Origin: Paenibacillus uliginis N3/975
GTDB lineage: Bacteria > Bacillota > Bacilli > Paenibacillales > Paenibacillaceae
Direction: 5' to 3'
DNA length: 64,000 bases
Assembly (NCBI RefSeq): GCF_900177425.1
Contig: NZ_LT840184.1
Span: 264,308 to 328,307 of the forward strand
Shown: positions 36,881 through 45,468 of the stretch, one piece after another
Numbering within the stretch: the stretch's first letter is position 1
Layout: each line of letters opens with the position of its first letter
Made by a program: the position numbers and the translations under genes
Notes under the pieces: generated by a model
What the model saw: the letters and a program-made list of their open reading frames with translations, nothing else
Database searches by the model: none
Told to the model about the DNA's origin: nothing

Positions 36881-36924
36881 TAATGTAATACAAGTGTAAT
36901 ATATGAGGGGAATTTCTTACATTA
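36881..36924. promoter_or_regulatory. Inverted repeat in the mobA promoter region
   Basis: TAATGTAA (36881-36888) and TTACATTA (36917-36924) are exact complements, 28 bp apart, in the AT-rich segment before mobA. They might be operator half-sites for a regulator of cofactor synthesis, with no further support. Confidence 0.3.
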
Positions 36925-36946
36925 CAGCTATTGGGGGAGAGTAGGG

Positions 36947-37645
36947 ATGGAAAAACTCCAGAACAAACGGGCATTTGCGGCTGTTCCGGGCACGACGGGA
37001 ATCGTATTGGCCGGCGGGGCTTCCCGGAGGATGGGGTGCGATAAAGCGATGCTGCCTGTAGGTGGGGTGGCATCTATAGAAAGGACAGCTCTAAGCCTTG
37101 GCGAAGTATGCGATGAGGTGCTTCTTTCCCTGAATGATCCGAAACCGTATGGCTTTCTGGGACTGCGGTCTGTAAGAGATATATTTACCGGAAAAGGGCC
37201 TATGGCGGGACTTCACGCTTGTTTATCTGCTTCCCGCTCGGCCTGGAATGCCGTAGCGGCTTGTGATATGCCATTTGTTACCGCTGATATTATACAGGTG
37301 CTTTTGCGGATAGCCGCTGAAGATCCCTTGACACCAGAGTCAGGAATACGGGTCAGAACAATGGCCCGTCACGATGATGTTGCTCCACGGGATGCCGTTG
37401 TTCCTGTTATGGATGGGAAGCCGCAGCCGCTCCTTGCCGTTTACCACCTTGATGTCTGCACAAGTTTGGAAGATCGCTTGCGCCGGAATGAGCTGCGCAT
37501 GATGGATTGGTTAAGCGATTTGAACGTTCTTTACATTCCGGTAGAGGAACTGGCCCGGCTGACGGGGATAGACGCCGCGAGGGGGCTGTTTAATATGAAC
37601 CAGCCTGAGGATTATGAGACCGCTTGTCAGTGGGAAGTTGAATGA
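36947..37645 (+). CDS. mobA: Molybdenum cofactor guanylyltransferase
   Basis: The 232-residue protein has the nucleotidyltransferase signature GIVLAGGASRRMGCDKAML near residues 20-38. The conserved AACDMPFVTADII follows near 104. MobA links GMP from GTP to molybdopterin, giving the bis-MGD cofactor that DMSO-reductase-family enzymes need, such as the enzyme at 8622-10685. The ATG follows GGGGGAG. It lies 39 bp before a LysE-type gene and is followed on the other strand by moaA. Confidence 0.9.
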   Translation: MEKLQNKRAFAAVPGTTGIVLAGGASRRMGCDKAMLPVGGVASIERTALSLGEVCDEVLLSLNDPKPYGFLGLRSVRDIFTGKGPMAGLHACLSASRSAWNAVAACDMPFVTADIIQVLLRIAAEDPLTPESGIRVRTMARHDDVAPRDAVVPVMDGKPQPLLAVYHLDVCTSLEDRLRRNELRMMDWLSDLNVLYIPVEELARLTGIDAARGLFNMNQPEDYETACQWEVE

Positions 37646-37684
37646 GGATCATTAGAGAATGATCGTTAAAAGGGGAGAGAGCAA

Positions 37685-38302
37685 TTGATCGAAGCGATTC
37701 TCCATGCGGTGCTGCTGGCTTTCGGGCTGATTCTGCCGCTAGGTGTGCAAAATGTATTCATTTTTAATCAGGGAGCGGTAAACTCGCGCTTTATTCGTGC
37801 ATTACCTGCTGTTCTAACAGCATCGGTATGCGATACACTGTTGATCTTCGCGGCAGTAGGGGGAGTTTCACTCGTTATTTTGAAGTTTGCTTGGCTCGAA
37901 ACGACGATATACGCCGTGGGGGTTCTGTTTCTGCTCTACATGGGATTCAGTATTTGGAGATCCAAAGGCGGAGGAGGCGGACAATCCGCTCCGCTGTCTG
38001 CCCGCAAGCAGGTACTTTATGCAGCGTCGGTTTCCCTTCTGAATCCGCATGCGATATTGGATACCATTGGCGTAATCGGGACGAGCTCACTTGCTTACGA
38101 AGGTATGACCAAATGGATATTCGCATTGACTGCGGCAATCGTTTCGTGGCTGTGGTTTCTAGGTTTGGCATTGGCAGGTCGGACGCTGGGCAGAGTAGAT
38201 ACGACGGGCCGGAGCATTGCGGTGCTGAATACCGTCTCGGCCTTGATCATTTGGCTGCTGGCTCTCTATATGGCGCTGCAATTGTTCGGTATACTTACAT
38301 AG
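37685..38302 (+). CDS. LysE/ArgO family amino acid exporter
   Basis: The 205-residue protein has about six hydrophobic segments. It carries the LGVQNVFIFNQGAV signature of the LysE family near residues 20-33 and a conserved SLLNPHAILDTIGVIGTSS segment near 117-135. Family members export lysine, arginine or related amino acids. The start is the TTG after a GGGGAGAGAGC site. It follows mobA by 39 bp and may be co-transcribed, but the functions look unrelated. Confidence 0.87.
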   Translation: MIEAILHAVLLAFGLILPLGVQNVFIFNQGAVNSRFIRALPAVLTASVCDTLLIFAAVGGVSLVILKFAWLETTIYAVGVLFLLYMGFSIWRSKGGGGGQSAPLSARKQVLYAASVSLLNPHAILDTIGVIGTSSLAYEGMTKWIFALTAAIVSWLWFLGLALAGRTLGRVDTTGRSIAVLNTVSALIIWLLALYMALQLFGILT

Positions 38303-38408
38303 CGAAAACGTCTATCGACGTATCTTTAAAGAAGATAGAGAGCATTTAATGGTAATTTTTCTTGAGAGATAAGGATGCAGTTTCCTCTGTAGTTTTTTAT
38401 CTCTAAAC

Positions 38409-38441
38409 AAAAGAAGCTCCGCAGCTGCGGAGCTTCTTTTG
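38409..38441. terminator. Bidirectional terminator between lysE-type and moaA genes
   Basis: AAAAGAAGCTCCGCAG / CTGCGGAGCTTCTTTT is a near-perfect palindrome with A and T runs at its ends. Confidence 0.9.
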
Positions 38442-38443
38442 TT

Positions 38444-39457
38444 TTACCCGCCGATTTGCGACATACGCCGGTTGGTCGGGGTATGGCTTTGAGCTTTTTT
38501 TTCAAGAGCCAGGGCCATCTCGTGGTTTTGCGGTTTGCTGCCGAGTGCTTTACGGAACAAGGAAGCCGTGGCTTCAGGATCGTGAGCAACACGGCGGACA
38601 TTGTATTCATCCGACCAGTACAGACACGCTTTAATATGTCCGTCAGCCGTCAGACGCAGCCTGTTGCAGGAGTCGCAAAAATGGTCACTTACCGGATGGA
38701 TGAGTCCAAAAGTGCCTGCAGCACCCTGTATTTTCATATTACGGGAGGGGCCGTTGCCCGCAGGTCCCTGGTCATCTTGAATGGTCCAGCCGGCTTCGTG
38801 GCATACATCCGTCACATGGCTAAGCGGAATGTATGTTTTTCGCCATTCCTCTGAAGCCTGCCCGATCGGCATATATTCTATAAAGCGAACGTGCAGCGGA
38901 CGGTGAATCGTCATCGCTACAAAATCCCGTATCTCATCCTCATTAAAGCCTTTCATAAGTACCATGTTCAGCTTGATTGGATCAAGCCCGACCTCATATG
39001 CAGCTTCGATGCCCTCAAGCACCTTCCGTACATCTCCACCCCGGGTAATCTTGGCATAGCGTTCTTTGTGCAGCGAATCAAGGCTGATATTAATCCGGGT
39101 AAGTCCTGCTTCTTTCAAAAGACGGGCTTTGGAAGATAACAAAAGCCCGTTCGTCGTAAGTGAAATATCTTGAATTCCTTCTATATCTGAAATCATGGCA
39201 ACCAATGACTCCAGATCTTTACGGACGAGTGGTTCACCGCCGGTTAACCGTACTTTGGATACGCCCATAGGTGCGAGTACCCGCAGAACGGAAGCAATCT
39301 CTTCATAGCTCATAATCTCGTCATGCGGCTGAAACACCATGCCTTCTTCTGGCATGCAGTACACACATCGCAGATTACAGCGGTCCGTTACGGATATTCG
39401 GATATAGTCATGTATCCGCCCAAAGGAGTCCGTCAAAGGTTCAATCATCGGTTTCAT
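38444..39457 (-). CDS. moaA: GTP 3',8-cyclase
   Basis: The 337-residue radical-SAM enzyme starts the molybdenum cofactor pathway by rearranging GTP. The N-terminal cluster is C27-x3-C31-x2-C34 in DRCNLRCVYC. The C-terminal GTP-binding cluster cysteines are C261, C264 and C278. The protein ends with the conserved Gly-Gly pair (residues 336-337) needed for catalysis. Length is normal. No moaC, moaD or moaE gene is next to it in this window. It reads divergently from the candidate sRNA and the TorD-like gene. The ATG at 39457 follows a GGGG-rich stretch on the minus strand. Confidence 0.95.
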   Translation of the reverse strand: MKPMIEPLTDSFGRIHDYIRISVTDRCNLRCVYCMPEEGMVFQPHDEIMSYEEIASVLRVLAPMGVSKVRLTGGEPLVRKDLESLVAMISDIEGIQDISLTTNGLLLSSKARLLKEAGLTRINISLDSLHKERYAKITRGGDVRKVLEGIEAAYEVGLDPIKLNMVLMKGFNEDEIRDFVAMTIHRPLHVRFIEYMPIGQASEEWRKTYIPLSHVTDVCHEAGWTIQDDQGPAGNGPSRNMKIQGAAGTFGLIHPVSDHFCDSCNRLRLTADGHIKACLYWSDEYNVRRVAHDPEATASLFRKALGSKPQNHEMALALEKKAQSHTPTNRRMSQIGG

Positions 39458-39583
39458 CTATCGGAATCCCCTTTCCAGCTTGGCATGGTCACATTGTAGC
39501 GATTGCTGTAGCGGGAGTCAATGGAAGGGAGGTTAAAAAATATTGAATTTTGAACAGTTAAATTTGTTGTAAAAGCCGGAGCG

Positions 39584-39626
39584 TGTGAATTGTATCACAG
39601 AAAACGTTTACAAAGTTCATTATACT
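39584..39626 (+). promoter_or_regulatory. Class II Fnr-type promoter of the candidate small RNA
   Basis: TGTGA-ATTGTA-TCACA (39584-39599) is a perfect Fnr/Crp palindrome. TATACT (39621-39626) is a good -10 box, placing the start near 39633, so the palindrome is centred at -41.5. That is the activating geometry for Fnr/Crp-type regulators, and the absence of a good -35 box agrees with activator dependence. Confidence 0.65.
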
Positions 39627-39632
39627 GAGCTT

Positions 39633-39758
39633 ACAGGCACATGCTTCTCCCCTGAAAAGTGTGCCGCTCATAGAATAGCTGAACCATCCAAGTAAGGATG
39701 GTAAGCGTGTTTTCAAAATGATTTCCGAAATTTTCCGAAACTTTCGGAAATCATTTTT
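39633..39758 (+). ncRNA. Candidate anaerobically induced small RNA with C-rich loop
   Basis: The predicted transcript runs from about 39633 to the T-run at 39758, roughly 125 nt. It has three helices. The first is a 5' hairpin GGCACA (39636-39641) / TGTGCC (39660-39665) that displays CTTCTCCCCTGA, complementary to ribosome sites such as GGGGAG. The second is CCATCC (39684-39689) / GGATGG (39696-39701). The third is a 14-bp terminator AATGATTTCCGAAA / TTTCGGAAATCATT (39717-39755) followed by T. No ribosome site or open frame of note is present. The layout resembles redox-responsive sRNAs with anti-Shine-Dalgarno loops such as RoxS/RsaE, but I see no direct sequence identity. Confidence 0.55.
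39717..39758 (+). terminator. Terminator of the candidate small RNA
   Basis: A 14-bp perfect stem (up to 16 bp with A-T pairs) has an 11-nt loop and ends in TTTTT. It lies upstream of any coding gene on this strand, which is why a separate short transcript is proposed. Confidence 0.8.
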
Positions 39759-39846
39759 CATAAAATTACCCCATCCTAGAATCTTTTAAGATATAATGTG
39801 AAAGATATCAACATCCAACAAAGAGATCACCATTAGGAGGTTCGAT

Positions 39847-40551
39847 ATGACGATATCATCATCTGTTCGAACATTGGAGGTACCTGACGTCTGTCACAGG
39901 TGGTTGGAAAATCGAGGGACGATTTATCAGCTACTCACTGAATTTTTGGGCCACTGGCCTACACTGTCTTTAGTTGCACATTGGAGCCGCAGCAGCGGAA
40001 TTGGTAAAGCGGCGGAGCTGACCCGCGGAGGACGCGAGCTCATGCAGTACTTGAGCGGTCGTTCACCGGAGGAACTCGTACGAATTTGCGAACGGGAAGG
40101 CGCAGAGTACCGCAGATTGCTGCAGCACTCGAAGCAGCGGCCGCTTGCAGAATCCCGTTATTCTCCTTATTCGTGCCGTGCACAGGATCTATCTGACTTT
40201 TACGCTTCAGCTGGAACCGCCTTTAAGAAAGTCAGCGGAGAGCCTGACGATCATATTGCGATCGAGCTTGAATTTATGACCATACTGCATGATCGCATGC
40301 TGAACAGTGCATACTGCGAGGACAGCATGCTGCGTCTGATAGATATACAGAAAAAATTTCTGGAAGAGCATCTACTCACCTGGACTCCAGCGATGTGCAG
40401 AGAGCTGAATGCTTCTACGATAAGCCCGCTTTACTTGGCGGTTTCACGTTTACTAGAAGAGTTCCTTGAATATGATTTGTCAATGCTCCGCACCTGGAAG
40501 CAGTCTTGTCTGGCTGCAGATGAGCCGGTCCGTGAAGTCGTGTTGGTGTAA
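39847..40551 (+). CDS. TorD/DmsD family molybdoenzyme chaperone
   Basis: The 234-residue, all-helical protein has the segment GEPDDHIAIELEFMTILHD near residues 136-154, close to the E-P-D-H-x-x-x-E-L-x-F-M signature of TorD-type chaperones. The YSPYSC segment near 99-104 and a FLEEHLLTW motif near 176-184 also fit the family. Such proteins bind apo-molybdoenzymes and help insert Mo-bis-MGD. The client is not adjacent, and the molybdoenzyme at 8622 is one possibility. The ATG follows TTAGGAGG. A TATAAT box at 39792-39797 gives it its own promoter downstream of the sRNA terminator. Confidence 0.85.
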   Translation: MTISSSVRTLEVPDVCHRWLENRGTIYQLLTEFLGHWPTLSLVAHWSRSSGIGKAAELTRGGRELMQYLSGRSPEELVRICEREGAEYRRLLQHSKQRPLAESRYSPYSCRAQDLSDFYASAGTAFKKVSGEPDDHIAIELEFMTILHDRMLNSAYCEDSMLRLIDIQKKFLEEHLLTWTPAMCRELNASTISPLYLAVSRLLEEFLEYDLSMLRTWKQSCLAADEPVREVVLV

Positions 40552-40576
40552 CAGAGAATAGCGATCAAGGTATATA

Positions 40577-40612
40577 AGGGCATGCTTTCCAGATGGAGAG
40601 CATGCCTTTTTT
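40577..40612 (+). terminator. Terminator after the TorD-like gene
   Basis: AAGGGCATGCT / AGCATGCCTTTT forms a strong hairpin followed by TTTTTT. Confidence 0.85.
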
Positions 40613-40650
40613 GTGTGTGGGGTGTAGAAGCAACGCTATATAAACACCAA

Positions 40651-40698
40651 AAAGGGGTAGCCTCCGCAGTCTAGTTCAGACCTTTGGAGGTAGCCCCT
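40651..40698 (-). terminator. Terminator of the RND operon
   Basis: On the minus strand, AGGGG-CTA-CCTCC pairs with GGAGG-CTA-CCCCT around small symmetric loops and is followed by TTTTT. Confidence 0.65.
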
Positions 40699-40740
40699 CT
40701 ATGGAATGTAATTCTTTAAGCGTTACGTTAAGTGCTTGAT

Positions 40741-43700
40741 TTAATCTTCGATCCGCTTTTTGCGGAACTTCATCAGGAATTCATACACAATAGGTACGAC
40801 GACCAGCGTAAGCAGCGTTGAGCTGATCAAGCCGCCGATAACGGTAATGCCGAGTCCGCGGGAAATGATGCCTGCACTGCTCTCCCATCCGAACACAAGC
40901 GGGAGCAGAGCGCCAATCGTGGCGAGTGCGGTCATCAGAATCGGACGAAGGCGTGTCGCTCCGGCTTCAAGCAGCGCTTCGCGAGTAGACAAGCCATCAC
41001 GTTCCTTGTGAATAACACGGTCGATCAATACGATAGCATTTGTCACAACGATACCGATCAGCATGAGTACACCCATCAGTGCGGATACGTCCAGCGTTAC
41101 ACCCGTAATGAGCAGGGCGATAATCACACCGATGACAATGAACGGAAGCGAGAACAGAATCGCAAACGGTGCGAGCGCACCACCGAAGGTGACAACGAGA
41201 ACGAAGTACACGATGGCGATGGCTGCCAGCATAGCGAGCCCCAGCTGTCCGAAGGTGTCATTGATCTGTTCTGTAACTCCGCCGAAGCTAACAGATACAC
41301 CCTCAGGGAGTTTCATCTCGTCCACTTTTGCTTGCAGGTTAGTGGAAGCAGTACCTACGTCGTTTGTAATCATATCAGCATTAACGGTAACGACCATCTT
41401 GCCGTCGATACGCATAATAGAGTCAGGTGATGTACCTTTTTCCACTTTTGCGACATCTTTGATCGGAATCTCCATTCCGAGCGGCGAAGTGATGGTTTCG
41501 TTTTGAATATCCTCGATACTCTTATATGTTTGACTGTCAGCTTCGATATACACTTTATATGATTTATTGTCGATTTTCACTTCAGTCAATACCGGACGCT
41601 CACGAACCGGGCTGAGCTTCATAGCCAGTTGTCCGGCAGTCAGGCCGAGCGAGCTGAGTTTCTCCTGATCGGCTACCAGTGTGTACTGTTCATAGGCTTT
41701 AGACAGGCTGGTTTTTGCATTTTCAAAGTTGGCGGTGTCTTTCTTAGCCAGTTCCAAAATGTCTTCAGCTACAGGCTTGATCTGCTCCAGTGTATCACCA
41801 AAGACATTGACGGTAAGCTGGCTTCCACCAAAGCCACCCATGTCCATACTGGACCATTGGCCTTCCGGAACTTGTTTCTCCAGTCCTTCCACCAGATCTT
41901 TCTTTACATCCTCAAAGTTTTTCGTATCTGGATCATACATGACATAGAACAATCCCGAATTGGCTGAACCCATACCGAGTGGGTTGCTGCCGCCGATGGA
42001 ATATTGCATGCTTTGGACTCCATCTTGACCGAGAATGTATTTCTCGGCTTTCAATGCACGCTGCTCCACATCTTCCAGACGATCGCCTGGCTGAGGAGAG
42101 TAGGTAACCATCGCATATTTGTCCTCCTGCTCCGGCAGGAAGCTGACACCAACGAACTTGGTCAGGAACAAGCTGCCAACCAGAAGAACAATGGCAATTC
42201 CGAAAGTGATCAGTTTATGGTTCAGGGACCATCTCAGTACGGATTGATATCCGCGGGCAAGGGCGCCTGGTTTTTCATCATGATTATGCTTGTTCTTAAG
42301 TCCTTTGCGGAACATGGAGTGCGCCATTGCAGGCACGAGAGTGACCGCTACAACGAGAGAAGCGAGTAGGGCGAACACCATCGTCATGGCAAAAGGAATG
42401 AACAGTTCTCCAACCATGCCGCTGACAAGTACGAGCGGCAGGAACACCGCGATCGTAACAATCGTCGATGACAGGATAGGCGTAAACATTTCGCGGGTAG
42501 CCGCGCCAATGAGTTCACGACCTTTCAACTTCTCGCTCGAGAGCGACAATCGCCGATATATATTCTCGATAACGACGATAGAGTCATCGACTACCCGGCC
42601 GATTGCAACCGTCATGGCACCGAGGGACATCATGTTCAGAGTAATGTCCATTTGCTGCAGACAGAGCACGGCAATGAGCAGTGATAAAGGTATCGAGATG
42701 ATCGAGATGATGGTGGAACGGATGTTGCGCAGGAAGATCATAATGATGATCACGGCGAACAGCGCTCCGTATAAGGCTTTAAAGAGCATGGTATGAACGG
42801 AATCCTCGATCGGCTTGCCTTGATCCAGCATGATCGTCAGGTCCATGCCCGGATATAGTTCCTTAAGTTCTTCTGCCTTGTCCTTGACGCTGTTAACAAC
42901 ATCCACCGTATTTGCGTCGTTTGCTTTAACGACTTGAACACCGATGGATTCTTTGCCGTTCGTCCGGGAGATGGACTCCGCTTTACCGATGACTTCAATA
43001 TCGGCAATTTCACCTAACTTCACGGTAGGGATACCGAAGGAATCGAGTCCATTAGGCGTTCCTGCTTGCGGAGAAGTGCCAGGCGCTTGCTGACCTGCAG
43101 CGGGTGGTTGACCTGCATTTTGCCCAGCAGAACCGGCATTTGCACCACCATCCGCTCCAGCAGCCGGTGTCCCCCCAGCGGCAGGTGATCCGGCTCCAGC
43201 AGCCGGTGTCCCCCCAGCGGCAGGTGATCCGGCTCCAGCAGCCGGTGTCCCCCCAGCGGCAGGTGATCCGGCTCCGGTAGCATTTGAGCCACTGACCGGC
43301 ATAACCGGAATAGCGATGTTTTTCAAATCATCGATGCCAATGATGCCGCCATCAACCGCGACGGCCTTTTGTGACTGTTCCATCTCGAACAGTCCGAGTG
43401 GTGCATACAGAGCAGAGCCTTGAACAATTCCTTTAACGGTATCTTCCGTAAGGCCGAGCTCATCCATTTTCTTCTGGTTAAATTTCAGCTGTACTTCATT
43501 AACGAATTGGCCGGAAACCTGAAGGGAAGCAACACCATCCAAATCTTCCAGCTTCGGTACGATGTCGTTCTCAGTAATGCGTGTAAGCTCATCAAGGGAT
43601 GTGCCTTCCTTATTCGCGATACTTAAGGATACGACTGGCATGGAGCTCATGCTAAACTTGGAAATTTGAGGTTTCTGCACACCATCCGGCAGCTTGACCT

Positions 43701-44043
43701 CGTTGAGTGCTTCCCGGACCGCTGCCGTAGCGTTATCCAGATCAGCGCCATAATTGAATTCGACCATAAGATTGGACACATTCTCCATCGATGTGGAGGT
43801 GACCGTCTTAACCCCGTCCACATTCCGAAGCCGTGTTTCGAGCGGTTTGCTTACATCCTGTACTACGCCTTCAGGCGCTGCCCCCGGATAAATGGCCGTG
43901 ACACTCAGGAAGGGAACATTAATGTTCGGTATGGTCTCCTGTTTCATGGTCATTCCGCTGTACAATCCACCGAAAATAATAATGATTGTCAGCAGCCAGA
44001 TGGCAAATTTGTTGCGAAGTGAAAAGTTAATAATTCCTTTCAT
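40741..44043 (-). CDS. RND efflux transporter (SwrC/YerP-like, AcrB/HAE1 type)
   Basis: From the ATG at 44043 (after GGAGAGGAG) the protein is 1,100 residues. It has twelve membrane helices in two halves, N-terminal FAIWLLTIIIIFGGLYSGM, large extracytoplasmic loops after helices 1 and 7, and GAMTVAIGRVVDDSIVVIENIYR with the proton-relay aspartates in helix 4. The second half has GVLMLIGIVVTNAIVLID. It most resembles B. subtilis SwrC (YerP), which confers surfactin resistance. An unusual low-complexity insert, GSPAAGGTPAAGA repeated three times plus Gly/Ala/Gln/Pro sequence, lies at about residues 255-330. It follows its TetR regulator by 67 bp. Confidence 0.9.
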   Translation of the reverse strand: MKGIINFSLRNKFAIWLLTIIIIFGGLYSGMTMKQETIPNINVPFLSVTAIYPGAAPEGVVQDVSKPLETRLRNVDGVKTVTSTSMENVSNLMVEFNYGADLDNATAAVREALNEVKLPDGVQKPQISKFSMSSMPVVSLSIANKEGTSLDELTRITENDIVPKLEDLDGVASLQVSGQFVNEVQLKFNQKKMDELGLTEDTVKGIVQGSALYAPLGLFEMEQSQKAVAVDGGIIGIDDLKNIAIPVMPVSGSNATGAGSPAAGGTPAAGAGSPAAGGTPAAGAGSPAAGGTPAAGADGGANAGSAGQNAGQPPAAGQQAPGTSPQAGTPNGLDSFGIPTVKLGEIADIEVIGKAESISRTNGKESIGVQVVKANDANTVDVVNSVKDKAEELKELYPGMDLTIMLDQGKPIEDSVHTMLFKALYGALFAVIIIMIFLRNIRSTIISIISIPLSLLIAVLCLQQMDITLNMMSLGAMTVAIGRVVDDSIVVIENIYRRLSLSSEKLKGRELIGAATREMFTPILSSTIVTIAVFLPLVLVSGMVGELFIPFAMTMVFALLASLVVAVTLVPAMAHSMFRKGLKNKHNHDEKPGALARGYQSVLRWSLNHKLITFGIAIVLLVGSLFLTKFVGVSFLPEQEDKYAMVTYSPQPGDRLEDVEQRALKAEKYILGQDGVQSMQYSIGGSNPLGMGSANSGLFYVMYDPDTKNFEDVKKDLVEGLEKQVPEGQWSSMDMGGFGGSQLTVNVFGDTLEQIKPVAEDILELAKKDTANFENAKTSLSKAYEQYTLVADQEKLSSLGLTAGQLAMKLSPVRERPVLTEVKIDNKSYKVYIEADSQTYKSIEDIQNETITSPLGMEIPIKDVAKVEKGTSPDSIMRIDGKMVVTVNADMITNDVGTASTNLQAKVDEMKLPEGVSVSFGGVTEQINDTFGQLGLAMLAAIAIVYFVLVVTFGGALAPFAILFSLPFIVIGVIIALLITGVTLDVSALMGVLMLIGIVVTNAIVLIDRVIHKERDGLSTREALLEAGATRLRPILMTALATIGALLPLVFGWESSAGIISRGLGITVIGGLISSTLLTLVVVPIVYEFLMKFRKKRIED
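43154..43270. repeat. Three 39-bp tandem repeats inside the RND gene
   Basis: Three exact 39-bp units start at 43154, 43193 and 43232. Each encodes GSPAAGGTPAAGA on the minus strand. The unit is a multiple of three, so copy-number change would keep the frame. Confidence 0.95.
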
Positions 44044-44110
44044 AAGGCGGTTGTTTCTCCTCTCCAAAAAATCTTTTTTTGTCTATGAATCTACAGGCTT
44101 TCCTTGAATC

Positions 44111-45034
44111 TCATCCATCAGATGCAAGATAAAGATCCAGGACACTGTGGATTGTTGTTTTCAGTTCTCCGTACAGCTCCTTCATGCCTTCAATCCCTTC
44201 AAGGTTCCGGAGCATGCCTTGCAGCACCACCCGGCGGGGATGAAGTTCGAGCAGTTCCTTCTCCATCAGACTGAGTGAGTCCAGACAATCGCGCCGGACG
44301 TCTGGTTCCAGAGGGAGTTCTTTAAGCTGAACTTTCATCGACTTGATGACCACCAGAGGGTGACGTGAGAAGTGAGACTCCTCTGGAGGAATGCCATTAA
44401 GCCGTTCCCAAGTTTCTATAGGTACAAGAGGATCTGGGCGCCTGCGCAGCAGGCTGTCTGTCACATCATCAAGCATGACAACAAGGTGGTCCGCCAAAAT
44501 ACCAACATTCAGCGGCAGGCCTGGCATGAATAAAAACCGGATGTACGAGCCCAGCATGCCACCGACAAACATCCCAATTTCCATCGTGTAAGGCGTAATC
44601 TCAGCGCCGTATACGGAAGAAAGCTTATTTTTAAACCACAGAAGAGCTTTACCTATTTCTTGGTGAGCACATTGACGATCAAAAGGGGACTTGCCAGGTC
44701 CGGGATTCTCGTGAGTTTGCTTCAGCAAAAACTCGCGTACCTCCAGGAAATGTACCAGGAGCACCTCAGTTTGCTTGCGCAGCTGCTCCTTCGGTGCAAG
44801 TTGAGATTCCTGGTCTACTTTAACAACTTCATCCCGGATCCGGAGAGCAATATGTTCATAGATACTTTTCTCCAGTTCCTCTTTGGATTTAAAATGGAGA
44901 TACAGGCTGCCCTTCGACATCCCGCATACTTCTGCAATCTCCTGCATGGAGGTCGCGGCAGACCCCTTAGTAGAAAACAGCTGCATGGCGGTCACCAAAA
45001 TTTGTTTGCGTTTCTCCGCCGTCTTATCCGACAA
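44111..45034 (-). CDS. TetR-family regulator of the RND transporter (YerO-like)
   Basis: I favour the TTG at 45034, eight bases after GAGGTGA, giving 307 residues. An upstream TTG at 45055 would add seven. The N-terminal TetR helix-turn-helix is clear (SAATSMQEIAEVCGMSKGSLYLHFKSKEEL). The long ligand-binding domain of about 250 residues is typical of YerO, which controls the RND gene yerP/swrC in B. subtilis. It lies upstream of the RND gene in the same direction. A palindrome TTGACC-CATT-GGTCAA at 45075-45090 is its likely operator. Confidence 0.87.
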   Translation of the reverse strand: MSDKTAEKRKQILVTAMQLFSTKGSAATSMQEIAEVCGMSKGSLYLHFKSKEELEKSIYEHIALRIRDEVVKVDQESQLAPKEQLRKQTEVLLVHFLEVREFLLKQTHENPGPGKSPFDRQCAHQEIGKALLWFKNKLSSVYGAEITPYTMEIGMFVGGMLGSYIRFLFMPGLPLNVGILADHLVVMLDDVTDSLLRRRPDPLVPIETWERLNGIPPEESHFSRHPLVVIKSMKVQLKELPLEPDVRRDCLDSLSLMEKELLELHPRRVVLQGMLRNLEGIEGMKELYGELKTTIHSVLDLYLASDG

Positions 45035-45074
45035 TCTTTCATTCACCTCGCCCAAGAACTATGTAGTTCTACGA

Positions 45075-45090
45075 TTGACCCATTGGTCAA
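45075..45090. promoter_or_regulatory. Operator of the TetR-RND operon
   Basis: TTGACC-CATT-GGTCAA is a 6-bp inverted repeat with a 4-bp spacer, 41 bp before the regulator start. It fits autoregulation of the operon. Confidence 0.65.
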
Positions 45091-45107
45091 AATTAATTAT
45101 ATATAAA

Positions 45108-45145
45108 AAAAACGACCGTTACAACTTTATGTAACGGCCGTTCTT
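45108..45145 (-). terminator. Terminator after the SMR genes
   Basis: On the minus strand, AACGGCCGTTACA pairs with TGTAACGGTCGTT and is followed by eight T. Confidence 0.85.
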
Positions 45146-45153
45146 TTGAACAA

Positions 45154-45468
45154 TTAAGTGAGAACTTTTAAGCCTACAGCAGCGCATAGAATCATGGAAA
45201 TAAACAACACTCTGCGCCATTCCTTCGGCTCCCCGAACAGAAACATGCCGGTTACAGCACTGCCTACCGTACCGATACCGGTCCAGATAGCATAAGCGGT
45301 TCCCATTGGAATTGCTGTCATCGCATAGGACAGAAGAGAGAAGCTGCCGGCAAAAGATGTAATCAACAGGGTCAGGTAGGCCAACCCTTTGCGCTGGGAA
45401 ACGCCTTTAATTCCAATTACACCTGTAACCTCGAAAAGTCCGGCAAATATCAATGCGATCCAAGCCAT
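45154..45468 (-). CDS. ykkD: SMR transporter subunit, YkkD-like
   Basis: This 104-residue protein has four membrane helices. It has the SMR helix-1 glutamate in FAGLFEVTGVIGIKG and the GTAYAIWTGIGTVGSAVTGMFLFGEP signature of helices 3-4. It closely resembles B. subtilis YkkD in length and sequence. YkkC and YkkD work as a paired small multidrug-resistance exporter, and guanidinium is the ligand known to control ykkCD in B. subtilis. Its start codon shares one base with the stop of the upstream partner, so the two are translationally coupled. Confidence 0.85.
   Translation of the reverse strand: MAWIALIFAGLFEVTGVIGIKGVSQRKGLAYLTLLITSFAGSFSLLSYAMTAIPMGTAYAIWTGIGTVGSAVTGMFLFGEPKEWRRVLFISMILCAAVGLKVLT

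Noticed and set aside
39600..39720. Riboswitch of the Moco or c-di-GMP class between moaA and the chaperone gene
   Set aside because: Conserved bases of those classes are absent, and the terminator ends the transcript before a separate TATAAT promoter of the chaperone gene.
39558..39761. Minus-strand open frame of 67 codons between moaA and the TorD-like gene
   Set aside because: It has no ribosome site or recognisable family, and it covers the palindrome, hairpins and terminator of the candidate sRNA.
43154..43270. CRISPR array
   Set aside because: The 39-bp units directly abut one another, so there are no spacers, and no cas gene is present.
43020..43292. Repeat-containing open frame inside the RND gene, which could suggest a CRISPR-like or repeat protein
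   Set aside because: The repeats are contiguous copies without spacers, and the frame is a shadow of the RND coding sequence.
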